From Bos javanicus (taxonomy: Eukaryota > Chordata > Mammalia > Artiodactyla > Bovidae): a DNA stretch of 64,000 nt. Under the pieces are notes generated by a model that did no database searches, was not told the DNA's origin, and saw nothing but the letters and a program-made list of their open reading frames with translations. The position numbers were made by a program, and so were the translations under genes. Numbering within the stretch: the first letter of the stretch is position 1; each line of letters starts with the position of its first letter. The stretch lies in assembly GCF_032452875.1 (NCBI RefSeq), contig NC_083873.1, positions 76,319,987 to 76,383,986 on the forward strand. The letters are read 5' to 3'. Of the stretch, positions 11,569 through 22,440 are shown piece after piece.

Positions 11569-11767
11569 ACATTTCTTTTGTTTGACCAAATTGAACAGTG
11601 ATACCATCCTGGTCATTTTAACATAAAAATAAGATATTTATACTCTTGGCAAATAAAATGCCATGCAATATATATAAATAAAGCTATATCCTATAAATAT
11701 CTATTTCCTGAATTTTTTCCCTAGCGTAATACTTCTGAACATATTTACTAATGTCCACAGTATATGA

Positions 11768-11889
11768 TATGTGCTTAGTCACTCAGTCATATGTGACTCT
11801 TTACAATCCTATGGACTGTAGCCTGCCAGGCTCCTTGTCCATGTGATTTTTCAGGCAAGAATACTGGAGTGGGTTGCCATTTCCTCCTC
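11768..11889 (-). mobile_element. Bov-A/Bov-tA SINE fragment, antisense
   Basis: Antisense BovB-related SINE body without the tRNA-like head ('gcttagtcactcagtcatat' to 'ttgccatttcctcctc'). Flanked by 10-bp direct repeats 'cagtatatga' (11758-11767 and 11890-11899). It is therefore a complete insertion of a headless form, not a deletion remnant. Confidence 0.85.
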
Positions 11890-12066
11890 CAGTATATGAC
11901 GTGAAGTCACTGTAAAATAATACATGATCATTTTGTGATCACTGAGAGTAAACTGGTAAATTGCATTTAATCAGAGCTATTTGTAGCAGTTAGGGATGCA
12001 TTTACCTACAAATAACAAACACACACATAACTTCATTAAAAAAAATAATAGGGTTTTTCACCTATC

Positions 12067-12210
12067 ATTGGATGGCATCACCAACTCAATGGACATGAGT
12101 TTGGGTAAACTCCGGGAGTTGGTAATGGACAGGGAGGCCTGGCATGCTGTGGTTCATGGGGTCACAAAGAGTCGGACACTATTGAGTGACTGAACTGAAC
12201 TGAACTGAAG
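12067..12210 (+). mobile_element. BovB LINE 3' terminal fragment, sense
   Basis: The last 140 bp or so of BovB ('ggatggcatcaccaactc' through 'gaactgaactgaactgaag'). Its tail faces the tail of the antisense BovB that starts at 12222, with about a dozen bases between. Confidence 0.88.
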
Positions 12211-13162
12211 AGGAAAGCAGTGTTCAGTTCAGTTCAGTTGACCAGTCGTGTCTGACTGCGACCCCCATGGACTGCAGCACGCTAGGCTTTCCTGTCCATC
12301 ACCAACTCCCAGAGCTTGCTCAAACTCATGTCTATCAAGTTGGTGATGCCATCTAACCATCTCATCCTCTGTCATCTCGTTCTCCTCCCCCCTTCAATCT
12401 TCCCCAGCATCAGGGTCTTTTCCAATGAGTCATCTGTTCACATTAGATGACCAAAATACTGGAGTTTCAGCTTCATCATCCGTCTTTCCAGTGAATATTC
12501 AGGGTTGATGTCCCTTAAGACTGACTGACTTGACCTCCTTGTGCAAGGGACTTTCAGGAGTCTTCTCCAGCACCACAGTTCAAAGGCATCAGTTCCTTGG
12601 TGTTCTGTCTTCTTTATGGTCCAATTCTCACAACCATACATGACCACTGAGAAGCCCATAGCCTTGACTATATGGATCTTTGTAGGCAGAATAATGTCTC
12701 TGCTTTTCAGCACATTGTCCAGGTTTGTCATTGCTTTCAAGAAGCAATCGTCTTCTGATTTCATGGCTGCAGTCACCCTCCGCAGCAATTTTTGAGCCCA
12801 AGAAGAGGAAATCTATCACTATGTCCACCTTTTCCCCTTCTATTTGCCATGCAGTAATGGAGCTGAATGACATGATCTTAGTTTTTTTTTAATATTTAGT
12901 CTTAAGCCGGCTCTTTCACTTTCCTCCTTCACCCTCATCAAAAAGCTGTTTAGTTCCTCTTTGCTTTCTGCCATTTCAGTAGTATCATCTGCATATCCGA
13001 GGTTGTTGATATTTCTCCCACCTATCTTGATTCCAGCTTGTCACTCATCAAGCCCAGCATGTCTCATGATATTCTCAACACAGATTAAACAAGCATAGAT
13101 TAAATAAACAGGGTGACAACAAACAACCCTGTGGTACTTCTTTCTCAATATTGAACCAATCA

Positions 13163-13368
13163 GTTGTTCCATGAAAGTGAAAGTTGCTCAGATGTGTCCG
13201 ACCCTTTGCAACACCATGTACTATACAGTTCATGGAATTCTCCAGGCCAGAATACTGGAGTGGGTAGCTGTTCCCTTCTCCAGCAGATCTTCCCAACCCA
13301 GGAATTGAACTGGGGTCTCCTGCATTTCAGGCAGGTTCTTTACCAGCTGAACTACCAGAGAATCCTGA
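13163..13368 (-). mobile_element. Bov-tA SINE, antisense, inside BovB
   Basis: Antisense Bov-tA with its tRNA-like part ('ggaattgaactggggtctcc', 'ttaccagctgaactacc'). It lies back to back with a second antisense SINE, both inside the host BovB between 'gttccatg' and 'gcttcttgac'. Confidence 0.85.
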
Positions 13369-13369
13369 T

Positions 13370-13492
13370 AAGTGAGTGAAGTCGCTCAGTCGTGTCCAAC
13401 TCTTTGCGACCCCATGGACTGTAGCCTACCAGGCTCCTCTGACCATGGGATTCTCCAGTCAAGAATACTGGAGTGGGTTACCATTTCCTTGC
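13370..13492 (-). mobile_element. Bov-A-type SINE, antisense, inside BovB
   Basis: A headless BovB-related SINE body ('tgaagtcgctcagtcgtgtc' to 'gggttaccatttcc') directly after the Bov-tA. It may be an independent insertion next to the first or a tandem unit; no target duplication distinguishes these. Confidence 0.75.
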
Positions 13493-14024
13493 TTCTTGAC
13501 TCACCTACAGGATCCTCAGGAGACAGGTAAGATGGTCTGGTATTTCCATCTCTCTAAGAGCTTTCCACAGTTTGTCATGATCCACATAGTCAAAGGATTT
13601 AACATAGTCAATGAAACAGAGATAGATGTTTTTTCTGAAATCCCCTTGCTTTCTCTATAATCCAGTGAATGTTGACCTCTATTTGATCTCTAGTTCCTCT
13701 TCCTTTTCTAAACCCAACTTGGACATCTGGAAGTTCTTGGTTTATATAATGCTGAAGCCTAGCATGCAAGATTTTAAGCATTACCTTGCTAGCATGGGAG
13801 ATGAGTGCAATTGCCCAATGGTTAGCACATACTGTGGAACATCCTACCTATATTTGGGGATTGGGATGAGGATTGACCTTTTCCAGTCCTGCAGCCACTG
13901 CTGGGTCTTCCAGACTTGCTGATATAATGAATGCAGAACCTTTGTGGCATCCTTCTTTAGGGATTTGAATAGTTCTGCTGGAATTTCATCACATCCACTA
14001 GTTTTATTAACAGCAGTGCTTCTT

Positions 14025-14168
14025 TTTTTGTGTGTGTGTGAAGTATTTTTTTTTCTTTTTAAATTTTATTTTATTTTTAAACTTTATATAATTGTATTAG
14101 CTTTGCCGAATATCAAAATGAATCTGCCACAGGAATACATGTGTTCCCCATCCTGAACCCTCCTCCCT
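14025..14168 (-). mobile_element. Short L1 3' end, antisense, inside BovB
   Basis: Antisense L1 tail: T-rich start, 'ataattgtattagctttgcc', then 'ccccatcctgaaccctcc'. Perfect 12-bp target duplications 'gcagtgcttctt' lie at 14013-14024 and 14169-14180. A GT run (14031-14041) lies in the tail region. The insert is only 144 bp. Confidence 0.9.
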
Positions 14169-14412
14169 GCAGTGCTTCTTAAGGCCTGCTTGACTTTGCA
14201 TTCCAGAATGTCTGGCTCTGCATGACTAATCACACCATCGTAGTAATCCAGTTCATTAAGATCTCTTTTATACAGTTCTTCCATGTATTCTTTCCATCTT
14301 TTTCTTATCTCTTCAGCGTCTACTAAGTCTCTACCATTTTTATCCTTTATTGTGCCCATCTTTGGGTGGAATGCTCCCTTGATGTTTCCAATTTTCCTGA
14401 AGAGATCCCTAG

Positions 14413-15640
14413 GCTGGTATATATTTGCCCTTATATATAATATTTAGGCTTCAAGGTCCCTCCAAAGTAGGTTTCTTGTATGCAACATACAGCTGGATTT
14501 TCTGTGTCTCTTTGAGAATAAATGAGTTAAATCTATTTACATTTAATCTATGATTTGTTTTGTTCCAACTGCTAAACTGCTATTTTATTGTTATATCTAT
14601 TTTCTATATATGTGTATTCTATTACTTTTTATATGTTTTACTCCTTAGTTTTCTTTTCAATCCCTTTTGATGTGAAGATTGATTTTATTATTATATGTTA
14701 TTTATTTTTTTATTTCAAGTAAAAATATTATTTTTTTTATAATCAGGTACTCTGATTTTATGTATTCTAGGTTTTCCTTTACCTATGTATGAATGTCCTT
14801 TTTTACTGATCTTTATACTTTTCTCTATTTCATCATCATGCTTTCTTTTTTAGTTTTCAAGTATCTCCTCAATACATTCATTAAATTGCAAGTGAGTATA
14901 GTCTTCCTTTGGTGACTTGTAGTTTTATATTACTTTTTATATATTTTATTCCTTAGTTTTCTTTACGTGTTTTATTCCTTAGTTTTCTTTGTATGTTTTC
15001 TTTTTTATGTTTTTATTCCTTAGTTTTCTTTTTAGTCCCTTTTGATGTGAAGATTTATTTTATTATTATATGTTTTTTTTTATTTCAGGTAAAAATATTA
15101 TTTTTTTTTAAATCAGGTACTCTGATTTTATGTATTGTAGGTTTTCCTTTACCTATGTATGAATGTCCTTTTTTACTGATCTTTATACTTTTCTATATTT
15201 CATTATCATGCTTTTTTTTTAGTTTTCAAGTATCTCCTCAATACATTCAATACATCTTAAGTGAGTGTAGCCTTCCTTTGGTGACTTGTAGTTTAGTTGT
15301 CATTTTTAAGATGTTGTAGTATTTTCATTCAATATTTTCCTGACTTTGTTTCATATCTTTCTATTTTTATACATCTATATCCTTGAATCAGGTTTTTAAT
15401 TTATGACTTAAGACATTCTTTAAATTTGAAAATTATTGTTTAGTGTGTTTTATTCATGTTACAATGTTGTGATACACTTTACTTCAGTCTTTGTAATTGG
15501 TGGAAGAATGTTCACACTTTGAAACATTTTTTATTCTAGTTTTCTTTTTTTCCTGAAGTGTTGTATAAAAGTCTCTTTTCATTTCCTGTTTTTTGTCCTA
15601 ATTTTATTTCTTCTCTAGACCAGCTAAAACAGTTGTGCAT
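14413..15640 (-). mobile_element. Ancient L1 (L1M-type) remnant, antisense, with internal duplication
   Basis: Decayed antisense L1. The landmark 'gtaggtttcttgtatgcaac' with 'aaatctatttacatttaatc' matches the antisense 'gtctcttgtagacagcatat ... ccatttacatttaa' region. A large imperfect tandem duplication lies inside it. The 108-codon frame at 14993-15319 comes from the T-rich antisense strand and is not a gene. Confidence 0.5.
14621..15295 (+). repeat. Imperfect tandem duplication (about 310-360 bp unit)
   Basis: Two copies share, in order, 'cccttttgatgtgaagatt' (14662 and 15037), 'aatcaggtactctgatttta', 'acctatgtatgaatgtcc', 'caagtatctcctcaatacat' and 'ggtgacttgtagttt' (14911 and 15270). 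The spacer between them holds extra copies of a roughly 25-35 bp motif containing 'attccttagttttcttt'. The copies differ by scattered substitutions and indels. Confidence 0.9.
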
Positions 15641-15849
15641 GGTCATAGAGAAAAGTATGGGGGTCTAACTAGATTTCTAAGTTCAAGACTGCTCTCTTGC
15701 ATTGGCATATGAAAAATGTAGTTTATTTTATTTATGGTGGAGAATATACTGAACAATAGCTCATAAAATGTGTCCATGTCATCCCAGAATCTGTGTTACC
15801 TTATATGGCAAAAGAGAATGTGTGGTTAAATTCTCTAAATTAAAGAGAG

Positions 15850-16174
15850 TGCCTTGAGATAGGTAGATTATCCTGGGTTATAAGAGTGGACCCAATGTAA
15901 TTATTAGCAGAATGATTACTGAAAGAGTGACAGAGGAGGAATCACAGATAGAAAGAAATGTGATGATGAAAGCAAATTTGTGTTTAATGAGCTTTAAACA
16001 TAGAGGAAGGGGCCCCAAGCTTAGGCTACAGGCAGCCACTAGAAGCTTAAAAAAGCAGAAATGTATTTTCCCCCGAAAACCTCCAGAATAAATCAGTCTT
16101 ACAATATCTTGGAATAACACCTTGACTTCAGTTTGGTGAAATTGATTTCAGACTTCTGGCTTCCAGAACTGTAA
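15850..16174 (+). mobile_element. MaLR-type (MLT1-like) LTR, sense, 3' truncated
   Basis: The landmarks follow MLT1-type order: 'gtggacccaatgtaatta', 'gacagaggagg', 'gaaatgtgatgatgaaagc', 'ggcagccactagaagctt', 'ccttgacttcagtttgg' and 'gacttctggcttccagaact'. It stops at the point where a BovB 3' fragment begins, so its last bases (the poly(A)-signal end) are missing. Confidence 0.65.
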
Positions 16175-16285
16175 ACATGAGTTTGAGTATACTCCAGGAG
16201 TCGGTGATGAACTGGGAAGCCTGGTGTGCTGCATCCATGGGGTTGCAAAGAGTCGGACATAACTGGGCGTCTGAGCTGAACTGAA
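16175..16285 (+). mobile_element. BovB LINE 3' terminal fragment
   Basis: About 110 bp of BovB 3' end ('acatgagtttgagtatactc' to 'tgagctgaactgaa'). It is moderately diverged and interrupts the MLT1-like LTR. No target duplication is evident. Confidence 0.8.
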
Positions 16286-16486
16286 TTATTGAACAAGTAC
16301 CATAGTATACCTGTTGGTATCCAAGCTGATTGGTCTATACTTGAATTCTGTAAAGTGCATCTAATTTGTTTCCTAGTTTTCCTGGGATATATTCCAAAAA
16401 AGTTCCCTAGGAAAGGTACATGTCAGGTGAAAGTACCAAGACCACTGTGTATTGAGAATATCTTTTTGATATCCTAGCAAATAACT

Positions 16487-16762
16487 TGGAGAAGGCAATG
16501 GCACCCCACTCCAGTACTCTTGCCTGGAAAATCCCATGGGCACAGGAACCTGGTAGACTACAGTCCATGGGGTCGCTAAGAGTCGGACACAACTGATCGA
16601 CTTCACTTTCACATTTCACTTTCATGCTTTGGAGAAGGAAATGGCAACCCACTCCAGTATTCTTGCCTGGAGAATCCCAGGGATGGGGGAGCCTGGTGGG
16701 CTACTATCTATGGGGTCACACAGAGTCAGACATGACTGAAGTGACTTAGCAGCAGCAGCAGC
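16487..16762 (+). mobile_element. Bov-A2 SINE, complete
   Basis: Full dimeric Bov-A2 with a pure AGC-repeat tail. Flanked by 11-bp target duplications 'agcaaataact' (16476-16486 and 16763-16773). The tail merges with the right-hand duplication. Confidence 0.95.
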
Positions 16763-16809
16763 AGCAAATAACTGATAGATTAATCAGGTGTGAATTGTAC
16801 GTAAACATT

Positions 16810-19800
16810 CCAGTTCCAGTTCAGTCGCTCAGTCCTGTCTGACTATTTGCAACCCCATGAACCTCAGCACGCCAGGCTGCCCTGTCCATCACCAACTCCC
16901 GGAGTCCAGCAAAACCCATGTCTAATGAGTCAGTGATGCCATCAAACCATCTTATCCTCTGTTGTCCCCTTCTCCTCCTGCCCTCAATCATTCTGAGCAT
17001 CAGGGTCTTTCCAAATGAGTCAGCTGTTCGCATCAGGGGGCCAAAGTACTGGAGTTTCAGCTTTAGCATCAGTCCTTGCAATGAACACCAAGGACTGATC
17101 TCCTTTACAATGGACTGGTTGGATCTCCTTACTGGCCAAGGGACTCTCAAGAGTCTTCTACAACACCACAGTTCAAAAGCATCAATTCTTTGGCCCTGAG
17201 CTTTCTTCACAGTCCAACTCTCACATCCATACATGACCACTGGAAAAACCATAACCTTGACTAGATGGACTTTTGTTGGCAAAGTAATGTCTCTGCTTTT
17301 GAATATGCTATGTGGTTGGTCATAACTTTCCTTCCAAGGAGTAACTGTCTTTTAATTTAATGGCTACAATCACCATCTGCAGTGATTTTGGAGCCCAGAA
17401 AAATAAAATCAGCCACTGTTCCCACTGTTTCCCCATCTATTTGCCATGAAGTGGTGGGACCGGGTGCCATGATCTTCGTTTTCTGAATGTTGAGCTTTAA
17501 GCCAACTTTTTCACTCTCTTCTTTCACTTTCATCAACAGGCTCTTTAGTTCTTCTTCACTTTCTGCCATAAGGGTGCTGCCATCTGCATATCTGACGTTA
17601 TTGTTATTTCTCCCGGGAATCTTGATTCCAGCTTGTGCTTCTTCCAGCCCAGCGTTTCTCATGATGTTCTCTGTATATAAGTTAAATAAGCAGGGTGACA
17701 GTATACAGCCTTGATGTACTCCTTTTCCTATTTGGAACCAGTCTGTTGTTCCATGTCCAGTTCTAACTGTTGTTTCCTAACCTGCATATAGGTTTCTCAA
17801 GAGGCACGTCTGGTGGTCTGGTATTCCCATCTCTTTAAGAATTTTCCACAGTTTATTGTGATTCACACAGTCAAAGGCTTTGGCATAGTCAATAAAGCAG
17901 GAATAGATTTTTTTTTTTTTTCTGGAACTCACCTGCTTTTTCAATGATCCAGAGGATGTTGGCAATTTGATCTCTGGTTCCTCTGCCTTTTCTAAAACCA
18001 GCTTTAACATCTGGAAATTCATGGTTCAAGTTTGTTAAAGCCTGGCTTGGAGATATTTGAGCATTACTTTACTAGCATGTCAGATGAGTGCAATTGTGCG
18101 ATAGTTTGATCATTCTTTGGCATTACCTTTCTTAGGGATGGAATGAAAACTGATCTTTACCAATCCTGTGGCCACTGCTGAGTTTTCCCAAGTTGCTGGA
18201 ATATTGAGTGCGAGACTTTCACAACATCATCTTTTAGGAATTGAAATAGCTCAACTGGAATTCCATCACCTCCACTTGCTTTATTCATAGTGATGCTTCC
18301 TAAAGGCCGCTTGACTTCACATTCCAGGATGTCTGGCTCTAGGTTAGTCATCACACCATTGTGATTATCTTGGTCGTGAAGATCTTTTTTGTACAGTTCT
18401 TCTGTGTATTCTTGCCACCTCTTCTTAATATCTTCTGCTTCTGTTATGTCCATACCATTTCTGTCCTTTATTGAGCCCATCTTTGCATGAAATGTTCCCT
18501 TGGTATCTCTAATTTTCTTGAAGAGATCTCTAGTCTTTCCTATTCTATTGTTTTCCTCTATTTCTTTGCATTGATCACTGAGGAAGGCTTTCTTATCTCT
18601 CCTTGCTACTCTTTGGAACTCTGCATTCAAATTGGTATATCTTTCCTTTTCTCTTCTGCTTTTCACTTCTCTTCTTTACACAGCTCTTTGTAAAGCCTCC
18701 TCAGACAGCCATTTTGCTTCTTTTGCATTTATTTTCTTGGGGATGGTGTTGATTCCTGTCTCCTGTACAATGTCATGAACCTGCATCCATAGTTCATCAA
18801 GCACTCTGTCTATCAGATCTAGTCTCTTAAATCTATTTCTCACTTCCACTGTATAATAGGTCATACCTGAATGGTCTAGCAGTTTTCCCCACTTTCTTCT
18901 AATTAAATCTTAATTTGGCAATAAGGAGTTCATGATGTGAGCCACAGTCAGCTCCTGGTCTTGTTTTTGTTGACTGCATAGAGTTTCTCCATCTTTGGCT
19001 ACAAAGAATATGATCAATCTGAATTCAGTATTTACCATCTGGTAATGTCCATGTGTAGAGTCTTCTCTTGTGTTGTTGGAAGAGGGTGTTTGCTATGACC
19101 AGTACGTTCTCTTGGCAGATCTCTGTTAGCCTTTGCCCTGCTTCATTCTGTATTCCAAGGCCAAATTTGCCTGTGTTTCTTGACTTCCTACTTTTGCATT
19201 CCAGTCCCCTATAATGAAAAGGACATCTTTCTGGGGTGTTAGTTCTAGAAGGTCTTGTAGGTCTTCATAGAACCATTCAGCTTCAGCTTCTTTGGCATTA
19301 GTGGTTGGGGCATACTTGGATTACTGTGATATTGAATGGTTTGCCTTAGAAACGAACAGAAATCACTTTGTATTTTTTTGAGATTGTATCCAAGTACTGC
19401 ATTTCAGACTCTTTTGTTGACTGTGATGGCTATTCCATTTCTTCTAAGTCCACAGTAGTAGATATAATGGTCATCTGAGTAAAATTCACCCATTCCAGTC
19501 CATCTTAGTTCACAGATTCCTAGAATGCCGATGTTCACTCTTGTCATCTCCTGTTTGACCACTTCCAATTTGCCTTGATTCATGGACCTAACATTTCAGG
19601 TTCCTATGCAATATAGCTCTTTACAGCATTGGAGTTTTCCTCTATCACCAGTCACATCCACAACTGGGTGTCACTTTTGCTTTGGCTTCATTCTTTCTGG
19701 AATATTTCTCCACTGTTCTAAGGTAGCATATTGGGCACCTACCGACCTGTGGAGTTCATCTTTCAGTGTCCTATCTTTTTGCCTTTTAATACTGTTCCTG

Positions 19801-19862
19801 GAGTTCTCAAGGCAAGAATACTGAAGTGGTTTTCCATTCCCTTCTTCAGTGGCCCACATTCT
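16810..19862 (-). mobile_element. Nearly full-length BovB LINE, antisense, inactive
   Basis: A contiguous antisense BovB of about 3.05 kb. It begins with a short TTCAG tail and runs through ORF2 to the 5' region ('agtggcccacattctag'). Compared with the 5' fragment at 20360-20930 it lacks roughly the first 80 bp. It carries both domains of an RTE element: AP-type endonuclease (about 18900-19600) and reverse transcriptase. It is the most complete BovB in the window. Confidence 0.93.
16821..19600 (-). pseudogene. BovB ORF2 (endonuclease-reverse transcriptase) remnant
   Basis: BovB ORF2 encodes an endonuclease-reverse transcriptase that nicks DNA and copies the element's RNA at the nick. On the minus strand the endonuclease landmark GDWN is present (19198-19209). 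The expected SDH motif reads S-H-H (18932-18940), so an aspartate is lost. RT motif A is seen in the frame at 17777-18022 (FIDYAKAFDCVNH). RT motif C is YADG instead of YADD (17579-17590), so a catalytic aspartate is lost. Open pieces at 18676-18864, 18157-18666, 17777-18022, 17357-17662 and 16821-17282 lie in different frames or are separated by stops. It cannot make an active enzyme. Confidence 0.88.
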
Positions 19863-20359
19863 AGTTTTTCCTTAGGATTGTAAAAATTATCGCTACAAAG
19901 CCAAAGAAATCAGTTTTACGTTGTATTTCACCTAAATCTGCTAAAACTAGCATTTGTTTTCTTATTTATCCCAATAGGATATAAATTAGACACAAGAGAC
20001 TGATATTTTCCACTAATGTAAAATTCTGAACTCTTTTTTTATAGGCCCAAGTAAGATTAACATAGTTCGTTAACTTATTTTCCTGCTATAATCTGTAGAT
20101 TAAATGAACAATAAAATGTTTTGCAATTTAAATATGACCCTTTTGCACTTGTCTAAAATATTAATAGCAGCCTGTTTTTACCATGCTCCTGAGTTATAGA
20201 TTTTAAATACCTGTATCTTGCCCACATAACGGTATTTTATTTTCAAGGCCAATCAAATACCTTGAAGACTATTAATGTGAGATCAAATAATTCAGCCAAT
20301 AATCTGGTGATGTTGCTGTGTAGAGTTGTCTCATCTAAATCTGCTAAAACTAGCAGATT
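19863..20359. other. Spacer between two BovB 5' regions
   Basis: AT-rich, with no recognised family. It contains a perfect 21-bp direct repeat (19932-19952 and 20335-20355, beginning 'ctaaatctgcta'); the second copy touches the next BovB fragment. Confidence 0.5.
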
Positions 20360-20930
20360 TTGGACTGAATTTTGGACTCTTTTATTAACTTTGAGGGCTA
20401 CTCCATTTCTTCCAAGGAATTCTTGCTCTCAGTAGTAGATATAATGGTCATCTGAGTAAATTCACCCATCCCTGTCCATTTTAGTCCACTGATTCCTAAA
20501 ATGTCGATGTTTACTCTTGCCATCTCCTGTTTGGCCAATTCCAATTTACCTTGATTCATAGACCTAAAATTCCAGATTCCTATGCAATATGTTCTTTACA
20601 GCATCAGACTTTACTTTCACCACCAGACACATCCACGACTGGGTGCTGTTTCAGCTTTGGCTCAGCCTTTTCAGTCCTTTTAGATCTACTCCACTCTTCT
20701 CCAGTAGCATATTGTCACCTACCAACCTTGGGAGTTCATCTTTCGGTGTCATAATTTTTTGCCTGTTCATACTGTTCATGGCGTTCTCAAGGCAAGAATG
20801 CTGAAGTAGTTTGCTATGCCCTTCTCCAGTGGACCATGTTTTGTCAGTACTGTCCACAGTGACCCATCCATCTTGGATGGCCCTACATGGCATGCTTATA
20901 GTTTCGTTAAGTTACGCAAAGCTGTGGGAA
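20360..20930 (-). mobile_element. BovB LINE 5' fragment, antisense
   Basis: Matches the same 5' part of BovB as 19390-19862 ('tagtagatataatggtcatc', 'ttgattcatagacctaa', 'ggcaagaatgctgaagtag') and extends further into the 5' end ('tgacccatccatcttgg'). It lacks everything 3' of the endonuclease start, an unusual form for an element that normally truncates at its 5' end. Confidence 0.88.
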
Positions 20931-21654
20931 GACATATACTAGTCTATTTTTTTTTTTTTTCATTTTCCAGAAAACTTGTTTCATTTCATTTAGCTTAACT
21001 TTATTTGGTTTAATTCTCTGAAATCTTTCAGAATCTCTTCTTAATTATTGGTGTTATGAAGTTTCCTACTGATATAATTAAATACATATTGACTCTGTTA
21101 TGGTGAGCACTTAGAGTTTTAAAAATTGAATATGTGCAGTCAACTTTGAGAAACTCTCTTCTCTAGTTATCATCCTTGCTAGAAAAACTGTTTTTTGTTT
21201 GTTTGTTCATTTTGTTCTGATAATGGACTTCCTCAGTTGACCCACCATGTCCTTTATGTTGTCCCATCATCTAATTCTCTGTTTTGCTTTGTAATCTCTG
21301 TTTGGGATACCTCTAACACATATTTTCCTTATTTTCATTTTCCACATTGCCTATCATCTTTTAAATGTTGTACAGCTGTTATCTCCTTAACTTTATCTAT
21401 TTTTATGTAGCAGTCATATTTATGAAAATAATTATTTGTTCTTTTGTCTGAATATGTTAATTTAACTCTTGAAAATATATTTTTGTTTTCAATTACTTGA
21501 ACATTTTATTCTGGTGTTACTTATATTTTCCTAATTACCTCCATTGTCATTTATATTAGTCATTGTTTTTATATGCCATGGAATCAATTTTCCATTATGA
21601 AAGACTGGCTTATTGTGGGCATATGAGAATCATTTTCTGTTCAATGTTAAATTA
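20931..21654. other. Pyrimidine/AT-rich DNA without recognised features
   Basis: Contains a T tract near 20947-20960. There is no convincing gene or repeat. Open frames such as 21195-21410 have no domain. Confidence 0.4.
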
Positions 21655-22440
21655 ATTTTTTTGGAGTATAGTTGCTTTACATTGTTGGTTCTTTCTGCTG
21701 TACAGCAAAGTGAACCTGTTATACACAAGCATGTATCCCCTCTTTCCTAAATTTCCTTCCTATTTAATCACCACAGAGCACTGACTAGAGTTCCCTCTGC
21801 TATACAGTAGGATTTCATAGTTATCTATTTTATACATAGTAATGTATATATGTCAGTTCCAATCTCTCAATTCATCCAACCACTCCTCCATTCCCCCCTG
21901 GTCTCCATAAGTTTCTTCTCTACATCTATATCTCTGTTTTGAGAATAAGTTCATATGTAACATTTTCTAGATTTCATATAAGTGATATTATATGAAATAT
22001 TTGCTTTTTCTCGTTCTGACTGACTTTACTCTGTATAACAGTCTCTAGGTTCATCCATGTCTCTGCAGATGGCACAACTTCATTCCTTTTTTGGCTGAGT
22101 AACACCCATTGTGTTTCCCAAGTGATGCAGTGGTAAAAAACCTGCCTGCCAATGCAGGAGATGCAAAAGATGCAGGAAAATGCCAAGGACAGAAGAGCCT
22201 GGTGGGCTAGTCTATGGGATTGCAAGGAGTTATACACAACTGAGCAATTGAGCATGCGTGCACAATATTCACTGTATATATGTACTATAGCTTCTCCATT
22301 CATTCCTCTGTTGATGGACATTTAGGTTGCTTCCATGCCCTGACTATTGTAAATAATGCTGCAATGAATATTATGGTTCATGTATCTTTTTGAATTATGG
22401 TTTTCTCTGAGTGTATGCCCAGGAATGGGATTGATAGACC
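21655..22440 (-). mobile_element. Ancient L1 A, 3' end block, antisense
   Basis: Antisense L1 3'UTR and ORF2 end: 'ttggagtatagttgctttac', 'tatacagtaggatttcatag', 'tgttgatggacatttaggtt', 'ttgtaaataatgctgcaatg'. It is the start (3' side) of a long ancient L1 that continues at 23194 and 30256. A SINE interrupts it at 22112-22262 and a BovB ends this block. Confidence 0.85.
22112..22262 (+). mobile_element. tRNA-derived SINE (Bov-tA/CHR type), internally deleted
   Basis: Sense SINE with 'tgatgcagtggtaaa', 'cctgccaatgcaggag' and the BovB-like end 'gggattgcaaggagttatac'. The middle, including the B-box region, is shortened. It is inserted in ancient L1 A. Confidence 0.75.

Larger units (their letters stand above)
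12222..14412 (-). mobile_element. BovB LINE, antisense, split by two SINEs and an L1 tail
   Basis: Antisense BovB beginning with the TTCAG-repeat tail ('ttcagttcagttcag'). It covers ORF2 from the C-terminus through RT (YADD intact near 12977-12988, minus) into the linker upstream of RT, ending about 14412. It is interrupted at 13162-13492 by two SINEs, with loss of about 16 bp, and at 14025-14168 by an L1 tail. Many stops and shifts make it inactive; the endonuclease half is absent. Confidence 0.88.

Noticed and set aside
12222..12330. CRISPR-like or satellite repeat from recurring 'tcagttcag' and 'gtcgctcag' units
   Set aside because: These are the short tail repeats and conserved 3' ends of dispersed BovB/SINE copies, not regularly spaced arrays.
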